Shown: positions 23,712 to 36,059, counted from the first letter of the stretch. The stretch: DNA of 64,000 nt from Lithospermum erythrorhizon (GCA_019722365.1 JADFUC010001932.1:34342-98341); one strand, 5' to 3'. Numbers and translations are program-made. The notes: generated by a model not told the origin, from the sequence alone.

Positions 23712-25951
23712 TTACACCATTTGCATTTCACTTGACTTCAACATTTTGGAAGGATACTCATCAGCATCATAGACGGAATTATGCCACCTAGTATTTCCAA
23801 ACCTCCTCTCCTTATTATCACCATCTCTCAAATCATCATATGCATCTTCTCCATGAATAACTTTGTCGCCAACTTCTAATTCCTCTTCTTCCAATTGAAG
23901 TGGAACAAGCATCTTAACAAACAAACATATCAAACTAGTCATGACAATGTTGAGGCACACTATGAACAACATCCCCACAAGTTGAACAACCATTTGCCTA
24001 ACTCCAGCCGAAGATCGAAAATTTTGGAGTCCATAAGCTAAGCCAATATATTTATCCCAGTCATCAACCAAGAAAAAGAGCCTGCATAGTTTAGGAACCG
24101 CGAAAAATCCGGTGAGAATACCGCCTAAAGCTCCGGTTAGGGCATGGGTGTGGAGGACGGAGAAAGGGTCATCAATGGTTCTCAAGAAATTGAGCTTGTT
24201 TTGAAGGATCATCATTGTGTACCATGGAACACTTCCGGATATTACACCCATAATAATTGCTGCCCAACACTGAACTACACCTGCATGCATGGTAATTCAA
24301 AACATTATCATTATTATTGTGAGCTAAGTTGGATCCTTGATTGATTGTATAGTAACGTGCAAAATTAAAGTTTTGGACTCTTGGGTATGGTAAAATATTT
24401 GTCAAAGTACACCTAAATATTGAGGTACACTATGAACAACATCAAACTAGTCATGACGATAAATATGCTTAATATGGATGAAAATGTAAGATTTTAGTTA
24501 ACCTAAATATTACTGAAGAAAATTATATGAGCATTATTAACCAAATAAATTTTTACAATTAAAGATTAAGAATTTATACAAAAAACAAGCTTTAGCAACT
24601 TCAATCCTATAAGACCGATATTGATAAACAAACATTTGTCATGAGCACACAAATTTATTTTGCATAATATTGTCCATCTTACTCTGTTTCACACTATCAT
24701 ATTAGTTTAATAAAATTCAAACTAATAGGTAAATACATCATGTCTCAAAAACTTCCTAAGCGGACTAGAGGAGGTTTGATAGTTTGCAATCTTTCCTTGT
24801 AATAATACTAAGGCTGTTTTAGGATTGACAACCCAACAATTAGGTTAAACAATTAGTATTATGAAAGTATTAAACAAAACAAACAGAAAGGCATGCCTTG
24901 AATAGCTCCAACAACAGAAGGCTTCCCAAAAACAGAAAGGTCAAGAATCAACCAAGTGATCAAGCTTGTAGCCGTGCACACATGGGTGTTTAATATGGCT
25001 AAGGAGGAGTCAATGCTGGCTGCATATGGTGCTCCACCATTGAACCCGGTCCACCCCATCCATAGCAGGCCGGCACCAGCTAGCATCATTAGTATATTGT
25101 TCGGTTCGGAGTTCTCTCTGTCTTTCTCAGGCCTTGGCCCCACCTATTAATGTATGTAAACGAATTAATTGTTAATTTGGTAACGAGATACTTGCTAATT
25201 TAGTTTCCAGATAATATGTGCCAATTGTACTTTAGTCCCAGCAAATAAGTGGTTACGCGTTTAGTCCCGTAAATGGTCAAAAAGACGTCTTTAGTCCGAA
25301 AATTGACGGTGACATTAAATTGGACGGAGAAAGATAATACAATCTGGGAGAAATAACACATACCCAATATGCAGCCGTGTAACCAGCAACACCGGATGAT
25401 AGATGAATGACAAATCCACCAGCAAAATCAATAATCCCCAACTTAGCTAGCCATCCATCAGGACACCATATACTATATGCTCCTATAGTATACGAAAACG
25501 TATGCCACAAAGGCACAAAAAGCATCCATGCCCTGAAATTCATTCTCCCCAAAAGTGCCCCACCAATCAAGATTGGAGTTATTGCAGCAAATGAAAATTG
25601 AAAGAAAACCATTGTTGCATTTGGGAAGTACCCTAAAAAGGCCTGTTTTAGGAGGAACTTTTCATCAACCGCAACCCCTGGTTTTCCCCAGAAACCGACT
25701 AGCCTATCGCCAAAGGACATCCGAAAACTCCATCCGACCCAACAGATCATGACAATGGCAAATGCATACAACGCCATAAACGCGGAGTTTATAGCGAATT
25801 TCTTCTTCGCCATGCCTCCATATAGTATGACTAGCCCTGGAATGCATTGTAGGCCAACAAGGGTGGCAGTTGTAAGTTGCCAGGCATTGTCACCCTTGTT
25901 CATCCACTCTGGATTAGCTTCATCTGGAACTAGATTTGAAGGGAGCGCCAT
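23712..25951 (-). CDS. Ammonium transporter, AMT2/AMT3 type (MEP/Rh-independent plant branch)
   Basis: Plasma-membrane ammonium uptake protein. Minus-strand exons: 25951-25364 (codons 1-196), 25143-24897 and 24280-23712. They join in frame to 467 codons. Motifs present are [10 protein letters not shown] near the start, a conserved Asp in IIDFAGG (175), the pore twin histidines in VIHLSSG (183) and LHTHALTG (324), [10 protein letters not shown], and an AMT C-terminal tail with EEELEVGD and HGEDAY. Length is slightly short of the usual 475-490. The shortfall is at the exon 2/3 junction, where GAIQ joins directly to G-VVQCW. The highly conserved segment expected there, GM-TGL-C-TPGAG, is absent. 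Intron 2 starts with GC. Either a micro-exon has been lost or missed, or the protein is defective. Confidence 0.88.
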
Positions 25952-26091
25952 TACTAGTTTAATTTATTTTTATTTTTTTAGTATAGAAATGGTTTTGTTT
26001 TATTGGTATATTCTTGCAACATATGTTGATCCGTTACACTGAGATACTAATAACTAGTCTTCATATAAGTTCTTGTGCATGCTCTTGGACT

Positions 26092-26104
26092 CTTATATAT
26101 ATAA
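26092..26104 (-). promoter_or_regulatory. Candidate TATA box of the ammonium transporter
   Basis: Minus-strand TATATATAAG lies about 140 bp upstream of the ATG, a normal distance for a plant promoter with a 5' UTR of about 110 nt. Confidence 0.5.
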
Positions 26105-27089
26105 TAGTATGAAACCGTAACTATTTCAATTGCCGGCAAAAGCCAGCTTCTTGTAATACAAATAGTTCTTTATTTTTCTTTATATGGAAGATACAAATCT
26201 TATATATATATACTTAGTTTTGTTTAGAAGCATAATGATGACAATTAATAACAGTGTTTAAACTCGATTTTTCGCTATCTATATTAATTTTGTACCCATA
26301 GACCATAGTGCATTCAACTACTCGAGTAACGTCGTTTTTTTGGATTTGTGTGCACAATTATAGGCCACCACATGGTACCCAATCTAGGTGTACAATATTG
26401 ATATTCAATATCGAGCTTAATTAAGCACCATGTTAGAATACCATCGATAAGTATTTACTGAATGTAATTATCTTTACAGATTTTCCAAAGCTAATTTCAC
26501 AAAGTTTAGAAGTGTTCAAAAACAGAATCCAATTATTTTAGTTTTTATTTGGATTTTAGTTTTGGGAAGATACTTCTTCCTTTGTCGCATTGACATTTGA
26601 CAGGGATTGAATCTATGTCATTGCTCCTGCACGAATTGAAGTTTAGCTTGTAGAACATAAGAACATTCGTAAACTGCAATGAACTAAGCTTATCTTTGCC
26701 CAACTATTTGAGATAGGCATTATTTCTCAAAATTATTAGAAAATAATAAGTTTGAGACATTTTCCATGACACATTTTATAAAACCATACCGAAGTTTTAC
26801 ATAAAAAAAGGAATTGTTTTATAATTGTACCTTTTGTATTTTCCATGACATTTTCCTTCTTACATTTTGCATAATTGTACCTTTTAACCAAGTTTCATGT
26901 ATTTTTGAAACTAAGCGCACTTTAGTTTTTATTTAGTTATATCTCTTAAATTGATGAAAAAATCAAAACTAAAAAGATAGAGAGAATATTAAGTAAGCTA
27001 ATTTCGACCCTTCTCGTCTACATCTCGCATTAATATATAATAACCTTATCCCAAATCCACAAATATAATAAACATGTTATATACACCAA
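26105..27089. other. Upstream region of the ammonium transporter
   Basis: AT-rich noncoding sequence with no recognisable gene or clear repeat. It may contain the transporter's regulatory region. Confidence 0.35.
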
Positions 27090-27240
27090 CACATATGTTT
27101 GGTCAAGTGGTAAGTATTATAAGTTGCTAAGTCTCGGTTTGAACTCTACCAGAGACATAGAACTTCCGGTATTTGTGCAAACCAATGTATGAACCTATAA
27201 TGTTGTGCGGTGATTTCATAGGTTTCTATTAGTGTGTGTT
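27090..27240 (+). mobile_element. tRNA-derived SINE-like sequence
   Basis: TTGGTCAAGTGG (27099-27110) resembles a Pol III A box, and GGTTTGAACTC (27136-27146) resembles a B box 36 bp away, the usual spacing in tRNA-derived SINEs. The sequence does not fold as a whole tRNA gene and continues into unrelated DNA. No target-site duplication was established. Confidence 0.4.
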
Positions 27241-27815
27241 GGCATCTAAATGCCAAATTTGATTATTGTAACAAATACTTCAATAGCTAATATCATAGAA
27301 AATCTACCATCCTTTCAAAACTAAAATAATTTTTTGAATGATAAAATTCCATAAATAAAAGGTACAATCAAAATGGATTTCCCAACCTAGCAATTTTTAT
27401 TATTAAAAGAAGTTATAAGCATGTCACACCCTCAGCTTCTAACAAATTGATGTTCAATTTTAGGCTTTTTCTTCGAGAACTCCCTGAACTATGATTTAAT
27501 TTTCTATGTGGTCCCTGAATTATTTTAATTTTCTAGGCATCCCTTGTACTATAATCGCAGCCATACAATTTTAATTTCTAGTCACCTCGAATCTCCTCCT
27601 ACACCTAATTTTCACTACAATATAATGAAATGACTATATTACCCCAAAAGCACATTGAAATGTCCCCACGCCCCCACCCCATTGCCTCCACCCCACCCTC
27701 CCATAGCCCTACTCCCCACCAGCACCCCCCGCCTCCCTCATACCAAGTATTATGAGGTTCGCCAGTGATGGACCATAACAAATTTGACAATTGCAAGAAA
27801 AAGAACAAAAAGAAT

Positions 27816-28001
27816 CAAGAGCTTGGTATTGTTGAAGTAATTCCCGAACCTGGGGATTTCGCTGGATGGTAACATCCCATTCAGTCACCAGCCTCTCTCT
27901 GGTCGCCACATCTTTCTCTGATTTGCTTGATACATAATCTCCGAAGCCCAATGATATCCCATCAGCCACCAAATTGGTAAAACCCAACACTAGAACATCA
28001 A
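27816..28001 (-). pseudogene. Orphan exon of a VIT/CCC1-family (vacuolar iron transporter-like) gene
   Basis: After a TTTTTTGCAG acceptor, the minus strand reads DVLVLGFTNLVADGISLGFG, then DYVSS-SEKDVATRERLVTEWDVT and ELLQQYQAL. This matches the second-helix and cytoplasmic-helix part of plant VIT1-like proteins, including the ER-body membrane protein (MEB) group, with family residues ADGIS-G-GD. About 62 codons are open. No donor follows the normal end point, and no neighbouring VIT exon was found on either side within several kb. It therefore looks like a stranded exon or a deletion remnant. Confidence 0.75.
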
Positions 28002-29006
28002 CTGCAAAAAAGAATCAACCGAATATGTGCTCAATTGCCATAAACATTCTAGTATAATACATAGTGGTTGAATGAAATACTCCCAGGTGCCATTATAGGT
28101 TACAAAACCCATATAAGAAAACAAAACTTGATAAAAGCTCACTAACATATTCCACAATCACTTCTAATTTCTAATATGATTTTTGTTTGTATAACTTATA
28201 ATGCATTGTTTGATGTTAAATGTTAAATTTGCTGCGTATATTTAATGATTTCTTGTGGAATTATCATTTGGGGGTAATAAAAATGTAATCTTGAAATTGG
28301 ATTTTGTGATTTGAACTCAGAATGATCAGTTTGGATGTTAAATCTGAATCAAGAGGTATAATTTTGCTGCTTTTGTTTATTGAAGTTCGCCGAATGTGAC
28401 CTAGACTAGTGCAACAACTACCTATGCCATTGCCAAATGGTACGGGACTGTTGGGGGCTGGGGGCTGTGGCCAAGAAAGAGGGCTGCAGATTTGGGCCTT
28501 TTATAATTTACTGCTAAAAGATAAAATGGGCTTCATTTACTACGATATTATGGTGATTTCACCAGATTTAGCATATACTATTTCACTATATTATGTTGAA
28601 AAATTAAAGAGAGGAGGTCAGCTTAAAATTATAATAAGATAAAATGCCTGACATAATACGAGGGATACTCAAAAAATTAAATAATTCAAGCAACCATAAA
28701 AATTAAATCATAGCTCAGCGGCCTCGCCAAAAAGTTCTCAATTTTAATAGTAACATTACTTTGGCCAAAGTCTAATTAACTATATGCCTTAAACTCTGGG
28801 CCTCTACGAAGTGATGATTAAGCTTGGTGGAGTTTGTTACATGCTTGAGCTCCAAGGCTTCACCAGACAGTCAGGCTATTATTATCTAGTCCGAGTTTGT
28901 CCAAAGTGCACTGACAAGTAGTGCTGTGGTCCTTACAAAAGTCCTCTAGATAAAAACATCAAGTTCAACAGAGCAAATCAGAAAACCTTGACAACAACCA
29001 GAAAAC
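28002..29006. other. Upstream region of the PITH gene, no other gene seen
   Basis: Noncoding sequence between the VIT exon and the PITH gene start. It should hold the PITH promoter, but no single clear TATA box was identified. Confidence 0.35.
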
Positions 29007-32000
29007 ATGTCCACTGAATCCGCCTCTGCTCCTCCCAAAGGCCCCCTTAATTCACTCATAAAAACTTTATTTAAATCAAAATTAATTTTTTATATATATA
29101 TTCTTCATCAAATATTTTATTATTATGTATCAAATTAAAAAGTCAACTACCAAAATTTATAATAAAAAATACATTTTTAAAATAATTTATTGAGTAATAG
29201 TTTGCAATAATTATTTATCTGAATTAATTGATTTATTGTAGGTTGATTTGCTTGACTTTGTTGACTGGTCTGGAGTTGAATGCCTTAATCAAAGTGGTTC
29301 AGGCACTCTCTTCAATGCTCTCAAGCAGGTATATCAATATATAAATTGAGACAGATTTTGTTATTTTTTTATATGGGTTTGTTTTGAACTGTAATGGGTT
29401 TTATTTGACATATTTTGTTGGTATGTTGAACAATCGAGTTGATGATTGATTGGTTTGGATGTAAATATTTGAACTTGTTTTGGTTTCGTGGAAGTTGTTG
29501 GAGATTGACGATTTGTGGTCCCTTTGAGTTGGGTGAACCTAGGTAGGGTAAATTTTATGTTCATCCTAGTTGTGGTCTGTTTGGATCAGTGAATTTAGTT
29601 GAGGGGAAAACTTAAAAAATTAACCTAAATTAGGCTAGGAAGGTAGTTGACGTGAATCAAGATGAATGTTTTAAAACGTTGTTTGAATATTGCATTGTTT
29701 GTCGGGATGAATCGAGTTGAATTAAGGTGAAATATAACTTGGGGTGAATCTAGGTGAATGGAGGCGAATTGTTTAACCTCGATTAATAGGTGAATTCAAA
29801 AGATTTAACCCAAAAAAGGGATGAACTTAAAACTTAACCTAGGTTCACCTAATCCAAAGTTTGAGGTTCTATTTTTCGTGTTCACCTAGGTTAATGGAAC
29901 ATTTTACTTTAAGTGTACATCTCAGTGATAAGTTTGAAGGATTCCCGAATTTAAGCAGATAAGAGATTAACCTTTTTATACTCCCCCTGTTGGCCAGTCC
30001 TCCACTCTCCCATTATCACCCTTTATTGCATACGGGACATAGCCTAACTATTTTTAGGTCAATTTTCTTCCACAACTGCAAATGTAATCATACGTTCTGA
30101 ATCAGTCTACTTCTTAGCTATAACTGATAATTAGAAGATGTAAAGGGTACCCATGCCTTTTAAAACGTCGCAAATCTTGACTTCCCTATTTTTTGTTTCT
30201 TGGGATAGAAATGTTGAATATATGTTGTAATATTTTCTTACCTTCTCTATTCCATTTTCCTTCCTGCACCAGGGGTACAGAGAAGATGAGGGATTAAATC
30301 TGGAGAGTGATGCAGATGAACAACTTTTGATTTATATTCCTTTTAATCAAGTGATCAAACTGCATTCAGCTGTTATAAAAGGACCAGAGGAGGAAGGTAA
30401 AGCATCATATACATTTATTCTTTCATATATCCTGAAGTTTCAGTCATATTTCAACTGATTTTATCCTTGTGGAAACTTTCCCGTGGTATCTATGCGCTTC
30501 GAAAAAAAAATTAGAAATCTGGATTTATTTCACAATTGCAGTTCCAGTATTTAGTTATTTATCTTATACTCTTATAAGAAATGATGTATTTGAGACGAAG
30601 CTATATAGGGCTAGGCAGAAACTAATATAGAATGATTATGAAAAGGGAAGGAATTTTATAATAAACACAGGTCCAATCAAGGATACTGAGATTTTAGAAT
30701 TTACGGCGTGTTCCCTTGTTGGAGTTCTGGAAGAATAGATTGAAAGGGTTTTTATCAAATTTGAATGCTCACCAGTTGAGGGATGCAGTGAACCCTTTTT
30801 CCATTTGTTAATTCTCACACAGGAGACTACCTAATAACCGAGTTCCTATTCAGTTTCTTTTACTGCAGATCTCTTAAGGTCTTAAAATTTTCTTCTAAGA
30901 ATATTTTATTAGTACTCTTTAGAAAATATTCGACTTTCAATATTTATTCACTGACATATTTCTGTTCACTGGTGTCTACCAATCAATATGTTAGAAAAGA
31001 ATTTAGTTCATGCTAAAGTTATTATGGAGTCAAGTTGTTGGATGTTCAGATTACTAAATATAAGTCTTGATCCCAATTTTGTAAGGGTATAAAGAAGATG
31101 AAATGGAGATTAGTTTGGTAATGATGTTTAGTTGAGCCGCGAGCTGAGATATATGCCGTGTGAGTTATGAGCTATGGATAATGAGATATAAGATATGTAA
31201 TGAGATGAGATAATATGTAATGAGATGTGTAGCCAAATAATGATTTTCTTGTATCAGTTTTGATATAAAAACATTGTTATTTGGTCTTCGTCTTGTTCTT
31301 TCTCTTCCTTTTCTTTAGACCTTGGGTACTTCAATTCAAGAATGGACTTGTTGGTCATACTGTTGAGCTAATATGTGCGACTGATTCAACCAATGATTTG
31401 CAGGTCCTAAAACTGTGAAATTATTTTCTAACAAGGAGCATATGGGTTTTAGGTACAGTTCATGGATTTTTTTCTTCAAGTGAAGTTACATACTGGATTG
31501 GTGTTGGTCATCTCATATTATAATTGGTTCATATTGCTTTATTGGTTTTGTACAGCAATGTCAATGACTTCCCTCCTAGTGACTCAATCGAGTTAAGTGA
31601 GGAGAACCTTAAGGTATATTTTTTTCTCATAAATAGCATCATAATTGAGCAGATCTTATATGGCAATATTTGTCTATGTGTTGACACTAACTCTGTATTT
31701 TATATCAAACTCTATAATGCCGTTTATTTTATAGGGGAAGCCCACAATCTTAAAGTATGTGAAATTCCAAAATGTTCGCAGGTATATTAGTTATCTCTCT
31801 GGATCTTTCCTTACAACAAACATTCTGTTATCACAATTATCATCGACTTACTATTATACTTCTTTTCAGCTTGACAATATTTGTAGAGGACAATCAGTCT
31901 GGTTCCGAGAATACTAAAATTCAAAAAATTGTGCTATATGGATCCACGTAAGTCTCTGATTTTATATCTTTTATATCAATGCCATGGCCTGTTCATTGTT

Positions 32001-32551
32001 GATATGGAAGATCCAACAAGTAATAACAAGCTGTTTATCCAATATACTACGTATCACTCAAGTCATCTTTTTTTTTTTCCTCCTATTAAATTGTTCTTGT
32101 GAGTAGCATCTAAATTCAGGGAGGATATGGGCAACTCACCCCTTACACATTAAGTAACCTTATTGTTTAGTTTCCTTGTTTAGTTTTTCCAATAATAATT
32201 ATTGAACTATGATCTTAGCTTCAGTCCAACAATGGCACTGATTTTGTAGAGTAAAGTAGAGAAAATAACATAGTGGGGTGGAGACATGGAGTGAAATGCT
32301 AAAAATCTGATTTTCGGGTTTGGTGAATGATAAACTTCAGTCAGTGATCTTGGCTACTCCATGTCAATTTCTGGCGTGCTATGAAGCAATGCACAATGTC
32401 AGAATATTAAATTGTGTTTTTATTCATGTTCTTTTGTCTCCTATCACTTCTGTGTAAGTCTATTTTTTTTCTTCTGATTTTAATGTTGTTTTCCCATCTC
32501 AGGGTGGAAACAACAGATATGAAGGCTTTGAAGAAGATTGAAGACCATTGA
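29007..32551 (+). CDS. PITH domain-containing protein (At3g04780-like, thioredoxin-like C-terminal domain family)
   Basis: A small cytosolic or nuclear protein built almost wholly of a PITH domain, the proteasome-interacting domain also found at the C-terminus of thioredoxin-like protein 1. Its exact role in plants is poorly known. Exons: 29007-about 29043, 29242-29328, 30273-30396, 31404-31452, 31556-31613, 31735-31781, 31870-31947, 32503-32551. Exons 2-8 add up to 492 nt and stay in frame to TGA. Read in order: [102 protein letters not shown]. Total is about 175 residues, as in the family. Exon 1 ([12 protein letters not shown]) is followed by CCCCCTTAATTC instead of a GT donor, so the first splice is uncertain. 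Confidence 0.88.
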
Positions 32552-34241
32552 TGCCAAAGGGTAGGGAGCTCGTAAGTTCGTAGAGCTTAATGCCACTCTA
32601 ATTTCCCTCTGCATACTGAAAGTTGTATCTATACTTGTTCTAGATGCAATATCATGTGCCGGACTTGCTGGTGTGGTTCTTTGACCTGTTCCATATGTTT
32701 TACCTGATTTTTATTTAAAGAGTTGTCTTTTGATAGATTAATCAACAAAAGTTCTTGATTTCAAGGCAGTCTCCTGAAATGATATCAACTGGGCTTAGGG
32801 GGGAAATTGAGTAATATGTGGCAAACAATATCACAATTTGCCATAATCCACCAATCCCAGGTATATTAAAGTAATTGCATGATCATAACGTGCAACACCA
32901 TTAATGAGGTTATTGTTGTTACGATCTATAAGCTCCAATTGACCATACATTTGCGTGTCAAGTAAGAGCTAAGATTTTACATACTTGACACTGGCTAGTG
33001 ATTAGAGCACTGTGATGGAAATAATTCTACCAACATTAGTAAACAGTAAACACAATAATAAATGGAAATAATAAACAGTAGACCAAGCATAGGGTATGCT
33101 TTCAGGCATAAAGAGTAATTTTTATAGATATTCGGGAATTTAGAAATAATTCCTGTTGCCGAAGTTTTGAATCTCGTATTGCAGATGGATTGAGTGGATA
33201 AGACTAATCTGTGCTAGCTCAACCGCTATATCATTCGTTTATTAGAAGGATTGAGTGGATAACTCTAATATTTGTGCTAGCTCAACCATTAGACCATTCG
33301 ATTATTTTTAATATTTGTGCTTTTAATGTAGAGGTGAAAGTTTAATGATATAATTACTTCAGTATTGTCATACAACTAAGAACATATATACAAGTTAGGA
33401 ATTTCTACGTTGAAAAAATTAATTTTATAATAAAATTTACTTTTGGTTAAAAAATCCACTGTGCTTCAATTTTTTCACGTTTGGGGCACCTAATTTTTCA
33501 TTTTTAGATCCTTGTTATTTCCTAGAGGTTGGTGAGCCACCTGAGCATGCATGCCTCGACCTCTTCATAGGAGCACTATTCTCCAATGGCTACCTCCATT
33601 TACTTGATAAAACATTGTTCATCGTAAAAGTACTCTATATATATTGGCGCAATCAAATTATTTTATATAAGAAGACGAAGTTATATCTGATACAAGAAAA
33701 TAATGAAAATTGTAAAAATTTGTGGAAGGGTTTGCAATGATAACTTTGTATATCTCTTATACGACCATTAATTAAAATATGTATGTGGTTAATTGGTTGA
33801 CGGGTTGTGGGAATAGTCGAAACCATACCCAATCGGAAAATATGTTATAAACCAAATAAAGTTTTTGAATACTCTGTAATATGTAGTACGGAGTAAAATA
33901 TTATTTTTTGCAATAGCAAATAGCTAATTTTTTAAAATTTTTGACTGCCATTCCCCCATACCTTCCTCCAGCCACTAACTATACACTTGCATAATAAGGA
34001 GCATTGTGGTTGCTCTTTTTTAAATATTGCAAATTATTTTTGTTAGTCATAACAATTATAGATACAATCATGAATGAGGTTGGAATGGAAAACAATATTC
34101 CATAAATATTTCAAATGGAGATAAGTCACCATAGAAAGAACCAAAAAAGAAATGTATATATATATAATCATAATCTATAATAACATTGATCCATCAAGAA
34201 AATTAATGGATTTAAAATTCTAGTTTTGGTGAAGCTCACAT
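32552..34241. other. Intergenic between PITH and cysteine-rich genes
   Basis: No gene recognised. A two-copy duplication of about 70 bp lies at 33180-33305 (GGATTGAGTGGATAA, then GTGCTAGCTCAACC, repeated). Confidence 0.5.
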
Positions 34242-35081
34242 TTATACATCAGTCTCATCATCATCATCGGTGATATCTTCCTCTTGAACCTTCAAATCAA
34301 CTGGAGCTGCTTTAGGCTTCTCACCTTCAGTGTGGTCATGATCATGAACTTTGCTGGATGAGACAACCATCATGTGTTTAGCAATATCAAATAACTCAGT
34401 TTGCACGTCTTTAGCGTTAATGGAACCATCCATGGCTTTCTTTTTTAGGGCAGCCAGCTTAGTTTTCAATTCTGGAGAAAGTTCTTGGTTTCCTGTATCA
34501 CAAAACCAAGAAGAAAAATATTCTTAGTTTTTTTTTTTGAGGTTAAGTTTCATTGAATTCCTATATGCATACATTAGTTCAGGTGAAAATAAAAGAAATT
34601 TGGTTTGTAATATTGTTGTTATTTTATAATTGAACGAAATGGTGATTGCAATGATATTTATCATCAAACATGAATAATGACTCAATTATCTTGTATGTTC
34701 ATCTTCAACCACCAATATTTGTAAACAAGACATTATACTTTTTCATCGATCAAGATTTGACATATAAAATATTTCGTGTTTAGCGTTTATTGAATGAATC
34801 TTTTGATAAATTCAAAATTGAATGGACGTATCGCTATTCTTCAAAAATAGGTTAACTACATTTATCAAAAGATTATGCAATGCTTAGAAGGAGGTAAACA
34901 TACCATAATCTAAGCATTTAACGAAGCAACCAACACCACAAGAGACGCTAGTTGATTTTTTCTTTTGTGTGAGGCATTTGCTATTGCATTTGCTCATGCA
35001 TTGTGAATCTGCCTGCACCTCAATGCTTAAGACTACGGCAAGAACAAAAGCCACCACCAAGATTGCTGATGTTCTTGCCAT
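34242..35081 (-). CDS. Small secreted cysteine-rich protein with Ole e 6-like cysteine spacing
   Basis: Two exons, 35081-34904 and 34492-34242, with GT-AG splicing, join in frame to 142 codons. The start is the ATG at 35081; the frame continues upstream only through a TTG. Residues 1-24 form a typical signal peptide (ILVVAFVLAVVLS core). The mature part begins DSQCMSKCNSKC. It has six cysteines spaced C-x3-C-x3-C-x11-C-x3-C-x3-C, close to the pollen allergen Ole e 6 pattern. A C-terminal half of about 85 residues has no cysteine. It is lysine-rich, then His/Asp-rich (HDHDHTEGE), and ends in an acidic run (DDDDETDV). Function unknown; a defence or signalling peptide is possible. The Ole e 6 assignment rests on spacing only. 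Confidence 0.8.
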
Positions 35082-35140
35082 TTTTATTTTTATCTCCAAC
35101 TTTTTTTATTGCTGTGTTTTGTGTTTAAACAATGTCTTGA

Positions 35141-35149
35141 TATATATAG
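35141..35149 (-). promoter_or_regulatory. Candidate TATA box of the cysteine-rich gene
   Basis: Minus-strand CTATATATATC lies about 60 bp upstream of the ATG, giving a 5' UTR of roughly 30 nt. Confidence 0.5.
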
Positions 35150-35441
35150 ATTTTAAAAAAATTAGTAGTTATAATTGTCTCTTCACATTGACCGGTATTA
35201 AGGGTAAACCTTTCAAGAATGTAAATGTATACCTCAATCTCTCATTACCATCAAATTCAATTCCATGGTTCTCGCTTAAATAAAGACTATTTTTATGGCC
35301 TCTCATATAAAAGACTATTTCCAAAAAAAAAGAAACGTTTACCTCTAGTGCAACATTCATCATTAAAAAATTTCCTTGTCATTAATAATATGAGGCCACG
35401 TTGAATAATACTCAGAAGGAAAAAAGCTCACTTAGTACATG

Positions 35442-35590
35442 TTTGTTAAACCTATTAAGAAATTAAAATTAATTAATTCAAATATTTTTTTTATTAAGTT
35501 GGTTTGATAACTAAATATTGCAAGTACTGAATAAATTAAGATCTTATCAAATCCTTAACAAATTTTTAAGTTAAAAATCTTAACTTAATT
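35442..35590. repeat. MITE-like repeat, copy A
   Basis: TTGTTAAAC--ATTAAG, AATTAATTAATTCAA and AAATCCTTAACAAA-TTTTA occur in the same order at 42050-42185. Both copies lie close to Copia-3, one on each side. The family is not recognised. Confidence 0.5.
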
Positions 35591-35891
35591 CTAACCTCTT
35601 AACCAAATTAGAATTGACAAATTCCATTTTAATATTCTCTATCTACAAATTATTTCCCAGTCACTCAAATACCTAAAACACCATGCTTTTACCTCTTTTA
35701 TAACATTGTTTTCTTCTCCAACCAATATATTTCTCAACTTTCATTATTAAGGAGCAAGTGAGTTCTCTCAAACAAGGTCAGTAACTTTTACCCTTTTAAT
35801 TCTATGTTTTTATTTTTGAACTTGTACAAATTTAAAAGTTTCAATCAATCTATTGAAGAAAATCAATCTCTTAGCTTTGCAATGAGAGTTT

Positions 35892-35894
<3 letters not shown>

Positions 35895-35972
<78 letters not shown>
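35895..35972. repeat. (AT)39 microsatellite inside one LTR of Copia-3
   Basis: An uninterrupted 78-bp AT dinucleotide run. The other LTR has only about 11 bp of AT at the same place (40392-40402). Confidence 0.95.
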
Positions 35973-35976
<4 letters not shown>

Positions 35977-36059
35977 ATATATACCGCGTCAATCGACTTT
36001 TTATCGACTAGAACTGGCCCGGCTCCTGAGTAACAAATGTATTGTCTGATACTCTGTTC

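Noticed and set aside
24737..24760. CATCATGTC in AMT intron 2 as a possible lost micro-exon
   Set aside because: On the minus strand it gives only a Met-Met match, is preceded by a stop and lacks the TGL and TPGAG parts.
25407..26042. Plus-strand frames opposite the ammonium transporter exons
   Set aside because: Antisense shadows of a well-supported minus-strand gene.
27090..27160. A functional tRNA gene
   Set aside because: Only the internal promoter-like boxes are present; acceptor and anticodon stems do not form.
35804..36049. Open frame with a Tyr-Ile repeat
   Set aside because: Translation of the AT microsatellite in the Copia-3 LTR.
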